Below are positions 1 through 11,201 of a stretch of 64,000 bases of DNA, in pieces. Source of the DNA: Gerris lacustris (Eukaryota > Arthropoda > Insecta > Hemiptera > Gerridae). Location: contig OX578282.1 in assembly GCA_951217055.1 (NCBI GenBank), positions 69,779,092-69,843,091 of the forward strand. The letters run 5' to 3'. Every line of letters starts with the position of its first letter. Within the stretch, counting starts at the first letter, position 1. The notes under the pieces were generated by a model. The model was not told the DNA's origin. It saw only the letters and a list, made by a program, of their open reading frames with translations, and did no database searches. Both the position numbers and the translations under genes were made by a program.

Positions 1-44
1 GTTACGTTAGATCATAAGATATCGGTAAAAACGTTGTTTTCTAT

Positions 45-360
45 ATTTTAAACGTTTAGGTCCGCTCTAATAGTTTTAGCGATCTTTAACACTTCATAGC
101 GGTGTCGGTGTTGGTTTTACTAAAAAATTGTTTCTCTCATTGAATAGATAGATGAATTTAGAATTTTTTACCGTTCTAAAATCCAAATTTTACATTTGAA
201 GCTTACGTTTACGCGAGCGTTCCACGTGAACGTTTGGTCGGATAACGTTGTCCATCGAACTCATCCTGGGCATTGGTAAAATGAACATTTGTACAAAATT
301 TCTACTAAATCGGTTATTTTTTTTAACTCAAATTATCGTCATCGGCCGGTTTTATGGTGT
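45..360 (+). repeat. Dispersed repeat R1, copy 1
   Basis: This stretch matches 5230-5535 and 27930-28230 over about 300 bp. Shared blocks include the cgatctttaacac segment, the acgtttacgcgagc segment and the cctgggcattggtaaaatga segment. No terminal inverted repeats or coding capacity are visible. The 60-aa frame at 248-430 lies partly in this repeat and looks spurious. Confidence 0.7.
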
Positions 361-1261
361 TTTATTCCGAGGCGGTCATTGCTCCGTCTTAAAAATTAAA
401 CATATCACTTTATTTAAACTGTCGCGGTAATTCTGCCGCTCGTGCGAACGCATCCATTAAAATAAATGTGTTAGATAAAAGCGGTTAGACAAAGCGGTCG
501 AAACATCGCTTATGTGAACAGGGCATCATTAGGGGCTATTTAAAAAGTGGTCTTCTATCTAGGAATCGAACACAGTTTTTTTTTAATCTGTGTTTAGAAT
601 TAGATGTCAGAAGAAGAAGAAAAAGCTGCTTATTCTTCTCAAATATACAGATCACCTATACTAAGTTATGACAAGAAACCTTCAATATTTATCTAAATAA
701 AGATTTATAATCTGACCTCATTATTAAAGGTCAAATTGTCTATTGTTTGTTTATAACATGTATTTTACTCGATACATTGCCTTAAATAGAAACACGTTCT
801 GTTCACTTATTTGAATTTAAAAAGTTTGAAAACATTCGGTAGCCCTTGACACCTGACCTTACATATCAGATAAACAACTTAGAACTTATCCCAACAATAA
901 ATCTAAAGTCAGGTAATAAAGTCAGGTAAATCAACTTCAATGCCGCAACTTAAATTGTAATTTAAGTATCACGTTAACTTAAAATAAAATATAATAACAA
1001 TGCTGCTTAAATATACTATTCTTCCTTATAAAGTCATTTTAAGTCTCAACTCTTTCAAGTCTCAACTTGTTCCTTATATGGACTTATATAAATTAAAGTT
1101 AAACATCTCGAGATAATAACAAATAAAGAATTTTCATTTAAACAATAAAGAAGATTTAACCTATATGATAACATGATGATATAATGTGATAAATGATAAT
1201 ATGTTTGTAACGCTGCACTAACTACTGTTTTATAAATAGATTGGATACTATTGGAGATACA
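361..1261. other. AT-rich intergenic DNA, no gene seen
   Basis: I see no coding frame with recognisable composition, no RNA gene and no clear repeat boundary here. Short partial repeats of the aaagtcaggtaa kind occur near 900-930. Confidence 0.5.
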
Positions 1262-1965
1262 GCTGCGTTAACGACAGACAGACAGACAGACAGAAAAACA
1301 GGCAGAAAGACAGACAAAAAGATAGACAGTAAGACAGATAGAAAGATAGAAAGATAGACAAAGAAAACAGATATAAAGACAAACAGAAAGATAGAAAGAT
1401 AGACAAAGAAAAAAGATATAAAGACAAACAGAAGGAAAGACAAAAAGATAAACAGAATGATAGATACACTGAATGATAAATAGAAAGACAAACAGAAAGA
1501 TAGACAAAAGGACAAACAGAATGATATACAAAAAGACAAACAGAAAGAAAGACAAAAAGATAAACAGAAAGAAAGGCAAAAAGATAAACTGAAAGAAAGA
1601 CAAAAAGATAAACAGAATGATAGATACACTGAAAGATAAATAGAAAGACAGACAGAATAGTAGACAGAAGGACAAACGGAATGATATACAAAAAGACAAA
1701 CAGAAAGATAGACAAAAAGATAAACAGAAAGAAAGGCAAAAAGATAAACTGAAAGAAAGACAAAAAGATAAACAGAATGATAGATACACTGAAAGATAAA
1801 TAGAAAGACAGACAGAATAATAGACAGAAAGACAGACAGAATGATAGACAGAAAGACAGACAGGAAGACAAACAGGAAGATAGATGGAAAGATATTATAG
1901 AGAGACAAACAGAAAGGTAGACAGAAAGACACAGAAGAACAAACAGGAAGAAAGACAGAAAGGAA
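1262..1965. repeat. Degenerate GACA/GAAA minisatellite
   Basis: About 700 bp of strand-asymmetric purine-rich repeats built from gacaga, gaaaga and aaagataaac words, with longer repeats of about 170 bp: the block around 1500-1640 recurs almost verbatim around 1680-1820. The opposite strand is open in all three frames with long Leu/Phe/Ser/Cys/Val strings. That is a by-product of the repeat and not a gene. Confidence 0.9.
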
Positions 1966-2572
1966 GAAGCAGAAAATTATCTGGCTCCTCAGTTTTAGCC
2001 TGTAGACCCTAGAAAATGCAAGATCTATTATTATTTTTATTTCCAAAATTAGGCTCTTGTAAAGATAGCTTATGAAAGAGAATCATTTTTGAAGTATTTG
2101 AATGCCTTTTAAGATAATAATATTTTGTTAAACATATAATCAAATAGTTAAAGGTAGATGCAAAGATTTCAATTTGATCTAAAACTAAAGGTTAGTACAA
2201 GCACGCTGTCAATATGACGTGTAATTTGGCCCAAACTACAGCCTATTTAAACTCGATCGCTTGCCCCGCTGTTATCGTTTCAAAACAAGCATTTTAGCCT
2301 GAAGGTTTTCAATTCTTCAACAGACGTCGATGACCTTTACATCACGAAAAGACGCTCCTAAAATGCTTTTATAGAATTATAGATCAGCTGTCAGATCCCA
2401 TCTCAAGATCCATAAGACATTAATTTAACAAATAATTTTATCCGCGGTTACTTACTGTAATATTATTAACATTTTTCACTGTTTAAGCTGCTGTTTATAT
2501 ATGATATAGAGGAAGTTATGTCAAGGCACCCATATTATTGTATGTTTTAATTTTTTATGCTATGGAAAGATA
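1966..2572. other. AT-rich intergenic DNA, no gene seen
   Basis: Nothing recognisable. It separates the GACA minisatellite from a degraded R2 repeat. Confidence 0.45.
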
Positions 2573-2866
2573 CTTTTTACTTTATCATATAAAGAGAAAA
2601 TATTGTAATGGTGCGAAAAAGCTATTTTGAAATTTCCATGAATTTACACGTTTAGAGGTTCCCTAAATAAAGTGATTTTTAAAAAATGTCGGTCGTCTAT
2701 CGTCTCTGGAGACGCGTGGACCTATAATTTTAGCGAGAAATGAATTTTAGCTCCAGTAGCCAATCTAAGATTATAAGCCGTTTTCCTGGAAAAACTTTAG
2801 TTCCTGAGAAACTTGCATTAAACGCGGACGGAGGGTGGCCTGGTTCAATCCCCCGAAGAAGATAAG
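2573..2866 (+). repeat. Dispersed repeat R2, degraded copy
   Basis: This is a diverged copy of the family seen best at 32086-32545 and, reversed, at 46320-46745 and 54115-54590. Shared landmarks in order are a tcatata..agagaaa start, attgtaatggtgcgaaaa, a stretch with gtctat/gtctctgg, aatgaattttagctcca, and a 3' end with aaacgcggacgga followed by ggttcaatccccc. That last motif resembles a Pol III B box. Confidence 0.65.
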
Positions 2867-3787
2867 TTATTTTGGTGAAATTTTCAATAATAATTAAATG
2901 TACCTACGAAAACTAATAAATGGAAAACACTTGGCTAAGTATTTATGAACTCGTATATGAGAAAGTTTGTCTGAGTTGTCTCGAACCAATTTTTTTAGTT
3001 TTACCAAAGAAACACTAAAAAATAGCAAATCGCAATAAAAATCCCAAGGTTAAAGTTTTACTTTTAGATAAAATATTTGGTTAGGTCACATGTATTCGAA
3101 CCTAAGACCTTAAGTTCCAACGCCTAACAGTCAAGCACAGGGGTAAGGTTGTATAGTTGACATATGGAGCAACCATATTAGAAAATTCGTCTATAAACAG
3201 AGAATTTTTAGTCGATTTACTTGGATCACCTTTGATTGATGTTGAAACATAAATTAAATAAAAACAAAAAATTAAAAAATTGGAAAACATATTAATTTCT
3301 TGTTCAGTATGGCTACCAGGAAACATTTTCAGGGAAAAACTTACACATTCTTAATCTACCCGAACAAATCTTTAAAATGATACACGACATGCTGTAAGTA
3401 TTAACTTTTTCCCAAATCCACATTTCGGCTACATTTGTTTTAAAAAATTAGTAAAATTGTTAAAGATTATTTTTCTTCACTTCAAGCCCTTTAAATTGAT
3501 GTATAACATATCATACTGACTAAAAACCTATTGATTAGTCATACACCATATTGGCTGTAATCTTGAAAATATTTAGTGTGAAATTTCCAAAAAAATAAGT
3601 GTGAGACTCTCAGGCATTAGAAGTAAAACTTAAGTTCTAGAAACAATTGATTTTATGCATTGCTCTCATTGCATTTGTTTAAGGTTTGATTATTTTAGGA
3701 TTAAGAAATAGTTATGTGGAATTTAATTGAAAAATAAAATATTTTCATAACATTTTAGTGAATAATGAAGAAAAGACATGAAAACAA

Positions 3788-3791
<4 letters not shown>
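2867..3791. other. Intergenic DNA, no gene seen
   Basis: AT-rich sequence without recognisable coding frames. A 74-aa minus-strand frame at 3102-3326 has no recognisable family features. Confidence 0.4.

Positions 3792-3872
<81 letters not shown>
3792..3872. repeat. (TA)n microsatellite
   Basis: About 40 uninterrupted TA dinucleotides, ending in a short tta-rich transition. Confidence 0.95.
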
Positions 3873-3877
<5 letters not shown>

Positions 3878-3926
3878 TATAATAATGCATATAATATTAC
3901 GCTGATATGCCAATTCTGTGTACTCC

Positions 3927-3990
3927 GAGGTGCAGTGGTTAGCGCTCACGTCTGCTGAGACAGAGGTCGGTGGCTCGAGACTCATCCAAG
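3927..3990 (+). repeat. tRNA-derived SINE head (candidate)
   Basis: The segment contains tgcagtggttagcgc, which fits a Pol III A box. About 35 bp later comes ggctcgagactc, a variant B box. The spacing is that of a tRNA. No cloverleaf can be completed, so a tRNA-derived SINE or a decayed tRNA-like head is likelier than a functional tRNA. Confidence 0.5.
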
Positions 3991-5229
3991 TAAAATATTT
4001 TTAACAGGTAAATCAACTGCCTAGTAAAAAATCTATCACTTGGACGAGTCTTGAAACACAAACTATGTTATATGCAATTTCGTTCATTTCACTTCAAAAA
4101 TCTTCACTTGGACGAGTCTTGAAACACAAACTTTGTTACACGATTTCATTTCATCCAAGCCATAATTTACTCTACCGCGCCTAAAGAAGTTCCACTTAAA
4201 AAAACTGGACAGTAGTCACAAATCATGAGATGCGCCTGTGTGCCGAATTTCATTCAAATCGATCAATTTGTTCGCCAGTTATTGTTAGACAAACATAAAA
4301 ACATTAATACAAATCAATACAAGGTATTACATACATAAGAGGAGAGAAGAGTGAGTCCAAGGTGGGGGAACAAGGCGCGAAGGGAACCAACCTGTCCAAG
4401 GCCAAGCAAACATGCCTATAAGGACGGTAAAAACTAGAGATTAAACAAGACTAGACTGGACTAGACTATGCAACTACGAAATACCTCCTGCAACGGCCTA
4501 GTTTCCTGCTAGAAGTGGAACTCTTTTCGACTTTCTTCGGCCCTACGAAGAGTGGTAGGGGAAGGCACTACAGCTGGAGACTGGATTACACACCTCCTAT
4601 ACCTTTCTAACTCCCTGTTATACTTTTCTGAGTTTTTAAGCTAAACAGTAACGTAACGCTTTTTGAGTTATGTGCCATAGCCTAAACATGAAAATGTCAA
4701 AAAGTCTCTGAAATGATGAACTTACTACGCTTGTTCAATAATCAGGAAAACCCGAAACAACTGATAAATGGAAAATGCTGGATCAAGTAATTATTTACTC
4801 GTATAGTATAAGAAAGTATTATTTTTAAGTTTTCATTTTTAAAAAGAAAAAACATGTATTTTTAAATTTCAGTATATTGTAGAAGCAACAGAAAGGAGTT
4901 ATTCTTTACCAAGTTAATCTTGTAGCCAAGTTTTAAAAAGTGGTTTTAAGTTTTTAGTTAAATTTATTGTTACATTGTAAGTATTAAGGGTAGATAGCAA
5001 AGTTTCGAACTTGTCTTGAAAAACTTCACTATATCGGTTTATAAAGCGGCAACGAGCTAATATATATAGAGGGAATACATTGACAAGCTTACCAACTTTT
5101 TATAACAAAGAAAATAGTACAACACTGGCTTTTGGCTTTAGTTAAAAAAATATAAAATATTCTTTTAAAAAATCTGAGCGATGAAAATGGTAATAAACTT
5201 TATTTTATACATAATATTATCGTCCAGTG
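3991..5229. other. Intergenic DNA with a short direct repeat, no gene seen
   Basis: The phrase cacttggacgagtcttgaaa occurs twice, at about 4037 and 4106, so there is a local duplication of about 70 bp. The block 4320-4640 is more GC-rich than its surroundings but has no long open frame that I recognise. Confidence 0.4.
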
Positions 5230-5535
5230 TGTTCCCTATTTTAAACGTTTAGGTCCGCTTCAATAATTTTCACGATCTTTAACACGATCTTTAAGTCGGT
5301 ATTGATTTTACTAAAAACAATTATTTATAAAAGTAGTTTATCTCATTCATTGATGAAGTCAGAATTTTTTCATTTGTAGCTTACGTTTACACGAGCAACG
5401 AGCGCGAACGCTTGAGCGGATAACACGTTGTCCAACGAACTCGTCTTGGGCATTGGTAAAATGAGCATGTGCATCAAATTTCAACTAAATCGGTCATCAT
5501 TTACTCAAGTTATCGTCATCGGTCGATTTCGTTAC
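5230..5535 (+). repeat. Dispersed repeat R1, copy 2
   Basis: Matches 45-360 and 27930-28230. Landmarks are tttaaacgtttaggtccgct, the acgatctttaac segment, ttgtccaacgaactcgtc and tgggcattggtaaaatgagc. Confidence 0.7.
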
Positions 5536-5546
5536 TAGTCGTTTTT

Positions 5547-6235
5547 AGGGTCCGTAGGCAAAACCAAGGACCCTTATATTTTCCTGCATGTGTCTGTCCG
5601 TCCGTCCTGTCGCCTGCTCTCACGGCTACACCTTTCGTCCGATCACTTTGAAATTTGGCATGTATGTGTCTTGTACCTACCCACATATTATAAAAATATA
5701 GCGACTTACGAAAACTATTTTTCAAAGAAATTAGGGTAAAAAAACTTAAGGGTAAAAATATATATTTTTTTTTAGACACCATGAGGGGTATCATATGAAA
5801 GGGTACGTCCAGCTGATTACAAAAATATATAATTCTTTGGTTATAACTTTGATAGGGCGAGCGTAGGCAAGTTTGAAGTGGGTGTGAAACGTGTACCCCC
5901 CCCCCCCCCCCCCCCTCTATCTCGCTTATGTAAAGTGCAAAAAAATTCTGAACATTCTTCGACCAAAATTAAAGATACCACTTTTTGGAAATTTCGAAAA
6001 AAATATTATTTTATTTTTTATTGAGAAAATACTTTTTTTTATAACTATGGTCTTTTCGATGTATTTATATGGTTGTAGTCCGGTTCAGTGGCAAAAAAAT
6101 ACTTTATCAGAAGTTGGTTTATGTTTTTGTGAATATCAGACCCATAGATAGTTCAAAGTAAGCTTTTTAGCATTCTAAAAAGCACCATCAATAGGTGCTA
6201 CTTAAAAAATACTGTGTTGCCTACGGAACCTCGCT
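5547..6235 (+). mobile_element. Dispersed repeat R3, about 690 bp with short TIRs
   Basis: It starts with agggtccgtaggca and ends with tgcctacggaacc, an inverted pair of about 13 bp. A near full-length copy lies inverted at 50704-51389 and a partial copy at 58205-58650. Internal landmarks shared by the copies are the ctgtccgt cluster, ctctcacggctacacctttc, caaatttcaaag or its complement, a C-run before ctatctcgcttatg, and ggttgtagtccggttcagtg. The 86- and 92-aa frames inside are not recognisable proteins. A MITE-like non-autonomous DNA transposon is the best guess. Confidence 0.65.
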
Positions 6236-6730
6236 GTGTGCTGACTAGCACACACTTGACCTGTTTATTTGGATTCACTTCGGATTTAGACGCTGTAACT
6301 TGTCATAAGGAACTGCGTTCCAAAAATAAAATTTATCCACGAAAACCCACAATGGACAAATCTATGAATGGACATGGCTTACATAGGTAATGAAAGTAAA
6401 TTAATCTTAGATCGTTTTAAGAAACAAAATAGCACCTAGTGGCCACCAAGTGCGACACACGTTTGATTTGCACATCTATGTGCAGTGCAGGCTATACTCT
6501 AAATATTGGAATGAACTGCGAACTGAATCTATGATTTGATCTATGATTAAAATAAGAGATGATAGATTTGTACAGCTGCACATTGATAGTTTATTGTCTG
6601 ATTGTCATTCAGGCGGACTGGTTGTTTGTTGGATTCCCAGTACATGTTCAGTGTTCAGCCCTCGCGTCGGTAAGACAATAGTTAAAAAACACGGTGCACA
6701 AGTTGAATGCACAACTAGACTTAGTCTGGG

Positions 6731-6800
6731 TACTTAGTGCTTAGCTTGGGACTTGAACCGAGACAATGAAGCAACCAGTCACCCAGTGTCACTCACACTC
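6731..6800 (-). repeat. tRNA-like SINE head (candidate)
   Basis: On the minus strand gggtgactggttgcttc could serve as an A-box region. About 20 bp on, cggttcaagtccc is a good Pol III B box. The spacing is shorter than in a tRNA and no cloverleaf closes, so a SINE head is more likely than a tRNA gene. Confidence 0.35.
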
Positions 6801-7297
6801 GAGCACTGCTCTGCATTCCAAATAACTTTGCAACAGTATTTACCATCGAATATCTGGGGGGATTAGAGTTGCGTAAGCCTTTAGGCAATGGTTACATCTG
6901 CTGGAGCTTCCTAACCTTTTTGATGCCGCGACCCTATAAATTTCTTCTTCCCATTTTCGAGACCCTACCGTGAATATAGTTTAGTATATTGCACATTGCA
7001 TACCCTAAGGATTGCAGGGATATACATGGTACCAAGAGACTTAATTCTACTAAAATCATTACTGGATTAGTGAGGAGGGAATGTAGGCTAATATTTTTTT
7101 TAAAAAAAGAAAGCGAGTAAACTGATCATCTTAATTCGATGGATGGTGGCCATTTTACCCCCGTGCGCTTATAGTTACGCCACTGGATAAAAGGGCAATA
7201 AGCACACCTTGCCCCTCAGAAGTGTAATTTTTTTTAGTAAGAAAAACAAACCAAAAAATTACCAAAAATAGTTAAATGAGAATAGTTAAACAGTTAA
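6801..7297. other. Intergenic DNA, no gene seen
   Basis: No coding frame or repeat boundary that I can support. Confidence 0.4.
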
Positions 7298-7690
7298 GGG
7301 AGTAAAGTAACCCATTATTCCCTGAGCGAAAAAGTTGGTTCTTGAGGCGAAGCCGAAGCAGATATAAGAGATTCAATATTAAAAAACAAATAAGAATTGG
7401 AATTAAACTCAAATAGAAGGTTATTTAGATGCAGGTTATAAACAAAGATAAACATGGTCGAAAAAGCAGTGATGCCAACCTGATTTCAACAACTTCATTA
7501 CATTAGCCATTCATTTTCTACTATTTATAAAATAATTAAGTTGCAATCTTTACTTTTTCGCCTTTCATTTACTTTTTCTCCCTACTTGTTGAGTTCAGGG
7601 ATGAAAAGACTTATTTTAGTCACTCTAAACTAACTCAAAGTCATATCTTTTTCTCCCTTCTGGAGATAAAATCCTTTTAGCCTTTTAGCA
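7298..7690 (+). repeat. Dispersed repeat R4, copy 1
   Basis: Begins near cattattccctgagcgaaaa, runs through ggttcttgaggcgaagccga and taagaattggaattaaactc, and ends near cttctggagataaaat. Related copies are at 58640-59130 (minus), 60560-61220 (plus) and 61790-62400 (minus). All carry GC-rich quasi-palindromes of the type gaggcgaagccgag. Confidence 0.65.
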
Positions 7691-8013
7691 GCTTGCTGGT
7701 AAGTACTTGACGGGATTTTTAATATTACATAATATGTTAATTCTTATTAATACGATGCACTGTGTTTTGTGTTGACTGGTCAGGCCCTGGTGCGGATATA
7801 TTAGACAAGTTTTATTTGATATATGTATTTAAAGATACGCACGTAGTATACATATATTTTTCAAAACGTAAATTAATATTCCAGTCTCGCCACTGACTTT
7901 GTCTGGTAGAAGAAACCGATTTAGTCTGCTCGCCACGACTTCACCGGATCATAAAACATATGCGAGATATACTTCGAGTACTTCAACCGATATCGTTCAC
8001 TATATTAAAAAAA

Positions 8014-8016
<3 letters not shown>

Positions 8017-8050
<34 letters not shown>
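8017..8050 (+). repeat. Poly(A) tract
   Basis: About 34 A residues broken once by gc near the start. It creates the Lys-rich tail of a spurious 67-aa frame at 7899-8102. It may be a retroposon tail, but no body or target duplication is evident. Confidence 0.8.
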
Positions 8051-8054
<4 letters not shown>

Positions 8055-8389
8055 GGCAACGGACCAAATAAAAAAATTAAGACTCAACCTCGCAAAAAAT
8101 AATACATAATCATGAGATAATTCAACTGCTTTTGCACGTTTCAGAATATCACCAAACATAAATATTATGTAAACAGGAAACTGGGCGTTTCAAAACGACG
8201 TTTCTCTTAGTCACCGGATATCGTTTTTAGTTTTGGCCCACACAAAAAACAAAAAACCTATAATAGAAATAGTCTTTTTTGTTATTTTATTGAAACAATA
8301 CTAAATAAAATGAAATCACTTGAAGATAAGTTGTAAAACCAGGAAATGTTAACAGGAACTAAAATAATGTATCAATTTATATACAAAGG

Positions 8390-8900
8390 AAAAAGATAAA
8401 TATAACAGATAATGCGATAATATAACATATTATGACGTGTAAATATAATGGATAAAGTCTAAATATATCGGATAATGTGTAAATATAAGAAATAGCGTAT
8501 AATATAACGGATGACGTTAAAATATAACGCATGACGTTTAAATATAACGCATGACGTTTAAATATAACGAAGAGCACGTAAATATAACGGATGACATTTA
8601 ATTATATCGGATGACGTGTAAATATAACAGAGAGCACGTAAATATAACGGATGACATTTAATTATATCGGATGACGTGTAAATATAACAGAGAGCACGTA
8701 AATATAACGGATGACATTTAATTATATCGGATGACGTGTAAATATAACAGAGAGCACGTAAATATAACGGATGACATTTAATTATATCGGATGACGTGTA
8801 AATATAACAGAGAGCACGTAAATATAACGGATGACGTGTAAATATAACATACAACTTGTAAACGAAACGGATAACGGGTAAATAAAACAGATAACGTAAA
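8390..8900. repeat. Minisatellite with four identical 60-bp units
   Basis: Four copies of a 60-bp unit at 8581-8820 are base-for-base identical. Each unit is three degenerate 20-bp subunits of the form aaatataacggatgacgtgt. Flanking 20-bp subunits on both sides are diverged. The 98-aa Tyr/Ile/Leu-rich minus-strand frame is a by-product of the unit length being a multiple of three. Confidence 0.95.
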
Positions 8901-9185
8901 AATCCATCAAAACGTTTGATTTTTGGGTTACCACAATACTTATCTTTAATAATAAGTATATTATATCAATAGAGAAAAATATCAATATACATTGGAGGGT
9001 CACACTAATTTGTCTTGGGTTTAAATTAGGAGGAGATTTTTTATTTATATTAAAAAAAAAAAAAATGTTTCTCTAATTTCTAGAGGGGACACCAATTTGT
9101 CTTTTTCTGCTTTTAAACTAATTTATTCCCTTTTTTTTATCAATTTAAAAAAGAGTTTGACAAATTTACAAGATAACAGTTAATT

Positions 9186-9190
<5 letters not shown>

Positions 9191-9277
<87 letters not shown>
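9191..9277. repeat. (TA)n microsatellite
   Basis: Over 40 TA dinucleotides in a row. Confidence 0.95.
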
Positions 9278-9281
<4 letters not shown>

Positions 9282-10167
9282 CACTCTAAAGTAAAAGAAA
9301 AAACCACTTTGGGTTTAAATAGTAAATGTAGCGGGACAGACAGACAGACAGACAAGGGACAAATGAGTCTGGAAGCTGAATGGACCGAAGCTGTGGATTA
9401 CCTTGTCTACCCATTGATAAATAACTCCCTGATAAAAAAAACCCAACCATCTTTTACCTTGTCTTAATTTTAACATATTTGATCTTCTCTGTCTAAAATT
9501 TTAAAGTTAGTATGAAGATAACTAACTTAGTCAAAGATTCTCAAATTTTTGAAATTTTAGTAGTCCCCATTATACATCTTTATAGTTCTTCAATCTTTTA
9601 CTATTTATTTATAATCTTGTTACGTTATATATTTTTAAACTTTCTTTTATATTCTCGACTTTGATTTTCTCCAATGTGAGATAGTGATTCATCATAAAAG
9701 AGGTGTAATTCAATAACCAAACAGTGTCTTCACACAAAATTATTTTAATTATAACAACATAATATTATATTCCAAAGAAGCTGTATTAGAACAGCCAAAA
9801 CAGGTCTAAATTAATTAATATTTAATTAAATAAATAGAATTATTTAATTACAATTATTTTGTGTTATGAGTTGCTACATATATATATTTATATATAAACA
9901 TATTTACAGTCAAATTTATGCACCAATTATAATAGACTCCACGCGTCTGCATAGATTGAGACTGATCATTTTTTAGAAAACCACATTTTTTAGACTCAGG
10001 GTACCATAAAACGTGGGAATCCAACAAATTTACAAAATTTAATTTTCGGGCCATCACAATACACCCTCTCAATAAATAAACAATGCATACGAGAAAGTAA
10101 AAAATAGACTGCCAATTAGTGTGGCACATAGCTTCCTCGCATCCTCTCATGTATACTTTATTGTTAT
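9278..10167. other. Left flank of the Maverick: repeat fragments, no gene
   Basis: Contains an inverted fragment of R2 (about 9960-10080, with actcagggtaccat and gggccatcacaatac) followed by an inverted R5 tail (10104-10142, complement of gcgaggaagctatgtgccac). The segment 9690-9800 resembles 53725-53830. A 98-aa minus-strand frame at 9854-10150 is made of these repeats and is not a gene. Confidence 0.6.
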
Positions 10168-10173
10168 ATTAAC
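10168..10173. repeat. Target site duplication, left copy (ATTAAC)
   Basis: ATTAAC abuts the outer end of the left terminal repeat and recurs exactly at 27877-27882 outside the right one. Six bases is the duplication length characteristic of Maverick/Polinton integration. Confidence 0.95.
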
Positions 10174-10380
10174 AGTAGAGGAAATAGGAGGAGGCAATTA
10201 ACGGGAGCCCTGGAGCCAAGGTCGCCGAGCCGTTCCGGACCATCAAACAACATCCCAAGGTCATCTAAAACAGTGCCAGACTGTCCAACGACATGCCAAG
10301 GTCACCAAATATTGTCCCTGCCGCTTCCGGGTTAGGGTTATCGCCCTCGACCTCGCCCTCGCCCTAGAGTTCGATATTTT
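10174..10380 (+). repeat. Left terminal inverted repeat, 207 bp
   Basis: It is the reverse complement of 27670-27876, with no mismatch found by eye. The match stops at 10380/27670. It starts AGTAGAGGAAATAGG. Inside are three CCAAGGTC(A/G) motifs at 10216, 10255 and 10296, and a CTCGCC-rich stretch near 10345-10370. Confidence 0.96.
10216..10304 (+). promoter_or_regulatory. Three CCAAGGTC(A/G) motifs in the TIR
   Basis: CCAAGGTCG at 10216-10224, CCAAGGTCA at 10255-10263 and CCAAGGTCA at 10296-10304 are in the same orientation, 39 and 41 bp apart. They are mirrored in the right TIR at 27746-27834. All three fit the extended half-site YCAAGGYCR known for FTZ-F1-type monomeric nuclear receptors. 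The sites could equally be bound by the element's own integrase or replication proteins. The motif is seen; its function is inferred. Confidence 0.4.
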
Positions 10381-10753
10381 GCCATCTATAAACATATGAC
10401 AGTTGTCTATTGACAAAGAACATTGCCCATTAGCGTTTGAGGGAGAACCGCCCTTTTATACCTTGTCTGCCGACAAAGAACATTGCTCACATACGATGAG
10501 ACAACTCCTACCTAATATAAAAAAGACATTGGCTTTCTCTTGCTGCAATGTTTTATTATATGTAATATATATTTGCATTAATCTATCTTATAAATACTAA
10601 GGAAATGGGTAACTTATAAATGTAATCAAGTCAATAACAAGACATTTTTTAGTAGTTACAATATATATTTAGTTGTTTTATTTAATAGTTACATGATATT
10701 TACAAAACATATAGTGTTTCATATATAATTTGATGGAAGGCTGCTTATTTGCG
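10381..10753. other. Left subterminal region with repeated short palindromes
   Basis: Non-coding space between the left TIR and VLP-1. Two 24-bp imperfect direct repeats of the form ttgtct..ygacaaagaacattgc start at 10403 and 10463. Each contains a small inverted repeat TTGTC/GACAA with a 4-nt loop. The rest is AT-rich and would include the 3' end of the VLP-1 transcript. Confidence 0.5.
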
Positions 10754-11122
10754 CTATCCTGATCGCGTCTCTTTGTCCTCCATGATAAATGAGATATTGT
10801 AAGCTTTTCCAATCCGTCCGTGATATTTGAGATACATGTTGGGCGCAGCGTTGTAAGCGTCGGCCTGTTCTTTTGTAATTATATTGACGATCCGTTTCGG
10901 AAGAAATACGTCGACATCCTCCTCCTCTAGTTTTTCTGTACATTGCCTGTCGTCGTCGTAATGTTGATGCAAAGCTAGAGTTGCTACGAGACCTGTTCCA
11001 TGTGTAGCGCTGTTCACCAATTGAAATGAATGGATAAAATAAGATTCATGTTCGGTAAGATCTTTAAGCTGAATACGTCGCCTAAAGTCGATGGAATCAT
11101 TAAGTTTGTTGCACAAAGACAT
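10754..11122 (-). CDS. VLP-1: small protein of an unrecognised three-member family
   Basis: A 122-aa protein from an ATG. I do not recognise the family. It is clearly related to two other genes in this element (24390-25808 and 27080-27482). The shared pattern, in order, is an aromatic YF stretch, an HG at residues 42-43 followed within a few residues by VATL, a VFLPKR block near residue 73, YN about 18 residues later, then a short YLKYHG segment and a final I.F strand. The alternation of short hydrophobic strands suggests a compact beta-rich fold. VLP-1 has an extra 12 or so mostly charged residues between VATL and VFLPKR and appears to lack the intron of its relatives. A TCAGT initiator lies 38 nt upstream. 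DNA binding is possible but unsupported. The gene is real on grounds of paralogy; the function is unknown. Confidence 0.8.
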   Translation of the reverse strand: MSLCNKLNDSIDFRRRIQLKDLTEHESYFIHSFQLVNSATHGTGLVATLALHQHYDDDRQCTEKLEEEDVDVFLPKRIVNIITKEQADAYNAAPNMYLKYHGRIGKAYNISFIMEDKETRSG

Positions 11123-11157
11123 AGTGATGTTGTTGATAGGTTGGCTTGTAGAATGAA

Positions 11158-11193
11158 ACTGACAGATCGTTTAGCGTCCAGTTTTTCTTAAAG
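11158..11193 (-). promoter_or_regulatory. Core promoter of VLP-1 (candidate)
   Basis: TCAGT initiator at 11162-11158 with an A/T-rich TTTAAGAAAA about 33 bp upstream as a weak TATA substitute. The leader to the ATG at 11122 would be about 38 nt with no earlier ATG. Confidence 0.45.
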
Positions 11194-11201
11194 TTGACCA
11201 G

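Noticed and set aside
1222..2046. Three long minus-strand frames rich in Leu/Phe/Ser/Cys
   Set aside because: They are translations of the GACA/GAAA minisatellite in all three frames at once, which no real gene would show.
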